Assembly: GCA_937897785.1 (NCBI GenBank)
Contig: CALCNB010000377.1
Coordinates: forward strand, 1-8,062
Length of the DNA stretch: 8,062 bases
Direction: 5' to 3'
Origin: an uncultured Cellvibrionales bacterium
GTDB lineage: Bacteria > Pseudomonadota > Gammaproteobacteria > Pseudomonadales > UBA7434
Shown here: one piece after another, positions 5,705 through 8,062 of the stretch
Numbering within the stretch: position 1 is the stretch's first letter
Layout of the letters: the number at the start of each line of letters is the position of its first letter
Made by a program: the position numbers and the translations under genes
Notes under the pieces: model-generated
Databases searched by the model: none
Seen by the model: only the letters and a program-made list of their open reading frames with translations
What the model was told of the DNA's origin: nothing

Positions 5705-6985
5705 TTAAACAGCCTGCTCAATAGTTGGCTGAATATCCCTAAGTGTCGGGCCAATTCGATCAACGATGGGTTGGAGAATGCCCATGTCGAAGTCAAATAA
5801 ATTGGCAGCATTTTCGCCAAGCATCATCCTGATTTCATTTTCAGGAATGCCACCATAAGTCGCATGCATATACTCCATGGTGTTAGGCCAAGTGCCTTCC
5901 ATATGGGGATAATCAGAGCCCCACATTAATTTTTCTAAACCAATCTTATGACGATTATGAATTTCATGTTTCGGTAAAAAAGAAGCACCGATGAAACAGT
6001 TTTGCTGAAAATATTCTCTCGGTGTCATCGATAAACCCTTTTTGAAGTGAGCAAATAAAGGGTTATCGGCTTTAAATTCTAATACTCGAAGTGTTTCTAA
6101 AATCCATGAGCAGCCGGTCTCAGTAAAAACAAACTTTAAGTTGGGGTATCTTTCAAAAACGCCTGACCAAACTAGGGCGGAAAAGGGCCGATGCGCCCAC
6201 ATGTCCACTTCGCTAATAAACATCGCTGGCGCGCTGGGTACATCACCATAATCAGGTGACCAGCCGGAGTGGACATGAATAGGCATATTCAATTCACTGC
6301 AAACTGCCCATAGTGGTTCATACCTTGGGTGGTGATAAAAGGGGTGAGTGCCGGTACTCACGGGAAGCATAATACCGCCAAATAAATTTAATTCTTTTGC
6401 CTGGCGAACTTCTTCAACCGTTACCGTAATATCATCGACGTTGATAATGGCAACACCGGCATGACGACCTGGATTGGTATTACAAAGATCAGCGAGCCAT
6501 CGATTGTAAGCGCGATTTCCCTCAAGGTTGTGTTCTGGACTAACTTCATTTCGATACTGCGTGAGGCCTGCGCCAAACGGGGCCATTTGAGGGAAAATAA
6601 CTTCGCCAGCAATGCCGTCGCCTTCCAGTTCTTTTAATCGAGCATCGGCATCAAATTCACCGCGCCGCGGCGCAAAAGGACTCGTCTCATCATTCAGTAA
6701 GGCAAGCACGGCAGCATCATCAGCCTCTTCAAGCGCTGCGACAGAAGAGGCATTAAACTTCGCTGTACCTTCTTCGCCACTGAGTTCAGAGAATTCTTCT
6801 ACCGCTTCTTGATCAAAGAAAGTCCCAGTTCGCTGAATCATTTCTTTTGCATAGTTCAACCACCAGCGATCGGCAGCCTCGTGATATTTGGATGGCATAT
6901 AGTCCAAGTAAGTAGAGGGGAGTGCGCCTGCATGACAGTCAGAGCTGATCAGTAAAATATTGGATGATTCCGCATTCGTTGACAT
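5705..6985 (-). CDS. Amidohydrolase family 2 (ACMSD-like) metal-dependent hydrolase/decarboxylase
   Basis: The protein has 426 residues and a TIM-barrel amidohydrolase-2 fold. Candidate metal and active-site residues are D16 and H18 in SDCHAG (15-20, replacing the classic HxH with DxH), H237 and H239 in PIHVHSGW (235-242), E289 in FTETGCSWI (287-295) and D358 in WGSDYPHMEGTWP (355-367). The last matches the conserved 'GSDxPH' block of this family. The C-terminal helix ENAANLFDFD (391-400) is typical. Known members decarboxylate or hydrolyse aromatic and dicarboxylic substrates, and this subgroup is common in environmental proteobacteria that degrade complex organic compounds. The exact reaction cannot be assigned. 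It is cytoplasmic (no signal peptide). The start has a good ribosome binding site (AGGAGC, 6 nt before ATG). Residues 55-115 are Glu/Asp/Ala-rich, an insertion-like region between the first metal block and the barrel. Confidence 0.9.
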   Translation of the reverse strand: MSTNAESSNILLISSDCHAGALPSTYLDYMPSKYHEAADRWWLNYAKEMIQRTGTFFDQEAVEEFSELSGEEGTAKFNASSVAALEEADDAAVLALLNDETSPFAPRRGEFDADARLKELEGDGIAGEVIFPQMAPFGAGLTQYRNEVSPEHNLEGNRAYNRWLADLCNTNPGRHAGVAIINVDDITVTVEEVRQAKELNLFGGIMLPVSTGTHPFYHHPRYEPLWAVCSELNMPIHVHSGWSPDYGDVPSAPAMFISEVDMWAHRPFSALVWSGVFERYPNLKFVFTETGCSWILETLRVLEFKADNPLFAHFKKGLSMTPREYFQQNCFIGASFLPKHEIHNRHKIGLEKLMWGSDYPHMEGTWPNTMEYMHATYGGIPENEIRMMLGENAANLFDFDMGILQPIVDRIGPTLRDIQPTIEQAV

Positions 6986-7045
6986 TGACTGCTCCTATTT
7001 TATTCGCTATTAAGGCCGTCTTGCAGTGATAAACTGATGATGAGG

Positions 7046-7117
7046 TGCCTTAAAAGCATATTGTTCATTTAACCAGTAGTGGGTTGCTCGGATTATCATA
7101 CCAAATGTTTTAAGGCA
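7046..7117. repeat. 10-bp inverted repeat in the amidohydrolase upstream region
   Basis: TGCCTTAAAA (7046-7055) and TTTTAAGGCA (7108-7117) are perfect reverse complements 52 bp apart; just inside the arms GCAT and ATG extend the symmetry with one insertion. The arms lie 61-132 bp upstream of the amidohydrolase ATG. They may be a paired operator or a long-loop hairpin. No clear -35/-10 is visible in the region. Confidence 0.4.
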
Positions 7118-7141
7118 GACTATTTCTGTAAGTTCATTTAA
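7063..7141. repeat. Direct repeat GTTCATTTAA, two copies
   Basis: GTTCATTTAA occurs at 7063-7072 and 7132-7141, 69 bp apart start to start. One copy is inside and one outside the inverted repeat at 7046-7117. It may mark repeated binding sites; AT-rich 10-mers can also recur by chance. Confidence 0.3.
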
Positions 7142-7192
7142 AGGTATTCGTTTTGATCAACAGTCTGAGGCTTAGTTGTACGATAAAGATAA

Positions 7193-7218
7193 AAAAAATC
7201 AATAGGCTATGATTTTTT
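7193..7218. terminator. AT-rich stem with A- and T-runs, possible weak bidirectional terminator
   Basis: AAAAAATCA (7193-7201) pairs with TGATTTTTT (7210-7218) around an 8-nt loop, about 58 bp past the stop of the M23-like gene. On the minus strand the T-run extends to eight. The 9-bp stem has only one G-C pair, so it would be a weak terminator. Confidence 0.35.
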
Positions 7219-7275
7219 GTGTGGCGTTAACTTGATGTTTATATTGGGTGATTATGAGCAAAAGAAGCGCTAATT

Positions 7276-8062
7276 TCACGAGTGATTAACCAAGCCTCCT
7301 TTCTTTCTTAGTCTCAGCACACCAAATGGTAGTACCGATAGCCCCAATATAATTAAGCCTATACTACCGATAGCGGGGATCTGATAAGGCGTTAGCAGCA
7401 AGACCCAATCGTCATCATTGCGACCACCCCACCAGGTGACCGGCTCAGCTAATCGAGTTGACTGTGAAATAGTGAGTTCATCAATACTGATACTTCTTCT
7501 AAGGTATTCATCTTCTACTGCCGTAGAGAGCAATTCAAAATAACTGATCCAATAACGGTCGACGCTATTTTCCCATAGTACTGCGACATCAAAGTCATTA
7601 ACGCCTCTCAAGTCGGCATAACCGAGCAAATCACCCGCATTCACCGTTAACGTTTCATAGTCACTGTCATCCGGCAAGTGTGCTGGCCACAAGTGTGCCG
7701 GCCAGTCATTATAAATTTGAGGGTAGGCTTCATTTAAATTGATATGAAAAATAATTAGCGTGTATGCGCTATTATCAAGTGATTGTATCTCGACTCTTTT
7801 ATTGATAAAGCCACAGCAGTTTTCATTGGTGACGCGAACAATGCTACCAGTAAATGGCGCATAGATGGGTATTAAATCATTCGTCCCGTTACTGTCTTTA
7901 TATTGGTCATAGGGTGAAAGATAATGCTTCATGCTGCTGGGCGGTTCTGAGCTATCAGTGGCGCCAAAGGGGAAAGTGGGGTCGAAATAAAATTCGTGAC
8001 CTGCACCTGATCGGAATTTAGAAATTTCCTCAATAAACCCATTGTGAGAATTAAAAAAGAAC
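7276..8062 (-). CDS. M23-like (lysostaphin-fold) surface protein with C-terminal sorting signal, 5' end beyond the window
   Basis: The frame is open from the right edge, so the true start is outside; the ATG at 7932 is internal, because 43 residues upstream of it read as coherent protein (FRSGAGHEFYFDP). Of the 261 visible residues (numbered here from the first visible codon at 8061), 63-77 and 167-175 resemble the M23 beta-sandwich: 'IPIYAPFTGSIVRV' matches the 'V.A..dG.V' strand and 'VNAGDLLGYADL' matches the 'V..G..iG..G' strand. The HxH zinc/catalytic pair is absent: the equivalent places read FHIN (105-108) and DFDVAV (156-161). A non-peptidase binding or structural role is therefore likely. 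A 15-bp tandem duplication gives WPAHLWPAHL. The tail from 228 (IPAIGSIGLIILGLSV, then LRLRKKGG) is an exosortase-type sorting signal like that of the 1045-2928 protein. Family recognition is by eye. Confidence 0.7.
   Translation of the reverse strand, partial: FFFNSHNGFIEEISKFRSGAGHEFYFDPTFPFGATDSSEPPSSMKHYLSPYDQYKDSNGTNDLIPIYAPFTGSIVRVTNENCCGFINKRVEIQSLDNSAYTLIIFHINLNEAYPQIYNDWPAHLWPAHLPDDSDYETLTVNAGDLLGYADLRGVNDFDVAVLWENSVDRYWISYFELLSTAVEDEYLRRSISIDELTISQSTRLAEPVTWWGGRNDDDWVLLLTPYQIPAIGSIGLIILGLSVLPFGVLRLRKKGGLVNHS
7675..7704. repeat. 15-bp tandem duplication inside the M23-like gene
   Basis: CAAGTGTGCTGGCCA (7675-7689) is followed directly by CAAGTGTGCCGGCCA (7690-7704), 14 of 15 bases identical. 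It keeps the frame and duplicates five residues (WPAHL). The single difference is synonymous, so the copies have had time to drift or are constrained at the protein level. Confidence 0.85.

Noticed and set aside
5635..5820. Leftward 61-codon frame overlapping the amidohydrolase 3' end
   Set aside because: It overlaps a clear gene in another frame, has no ribosome binding site and no recognisable domain.

Overview
The window looks like chromosome of a Gram-negative, probably marine, gammaproteobacterium with moderate to low G+C. This placement is inference. It rests on a ZigA-type zinc GTPase behind a Zur-like operator, two proteins with exosortase-type C-terminal tails, and a mix of amidohydrolase-2, phosphotransferase (APH) and SRPBCC genes. 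There is no rRNA, tRNA, CRISPR array, insertion sequence or phage gene.

Layout. A leftward APH-family phosphotransferase (1-319, cut by the left edge) diverges from a rightward membrane-anchored SRPBCC protein (510-1028). The SRPBCC gene converges, with 16 bp between stops, on a leftward two-gene unit. In that unit a small His-containing membrane-anchored protein (2932-3387) is followed 3 bp later by a large secreted zinc-metalloprotease-like protein (1045-2928). Next come a leftward CobW/G3E GTPase (3662-4873) with an operator-like palindrome and a strong ribosome binding site, a leftward CaMKII-association-domain (SnoaL-like) protein (5158-5529), a leftward amidohydrolase-2 protein (5705-6985), and a leftward M23-like surface protein (7276 to beyond the right edge).

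How the genes relate. The GTPase is most likely a zinc-starvation metallochaperone controlled by Zur. The metalloprotease-like protein and the M23-like protein lie more than 4 kb apart, yet both end in the same kind of tail: [VI]PA, a Gly-containing hydrophobic helix, then an Arg/Lys cluster. This suggests that one exosortase-type sorting system, encoded elsewhere, handles both. The amidohydrolase and the CaMKII-AD protein are tandem and may share a catabolic context, but 175 bp including a hairpin separates them.

No gene-free stretch exceeds 300 bp. The gaps of 274, 284 and 290 bp hold inverted repeats and promoter-like elements, which are listed separately. The most notable observations are the shared sorting tail, the M23-like protein lacking the usual HxH motif and carrying a 15-bp in-frame duplication, the metalloprotease motif with Glu at the usual third-ligand position, the small His-containing partner protein, and a pair of overlapping, mutually exclusive palindromes at 5020-5045.
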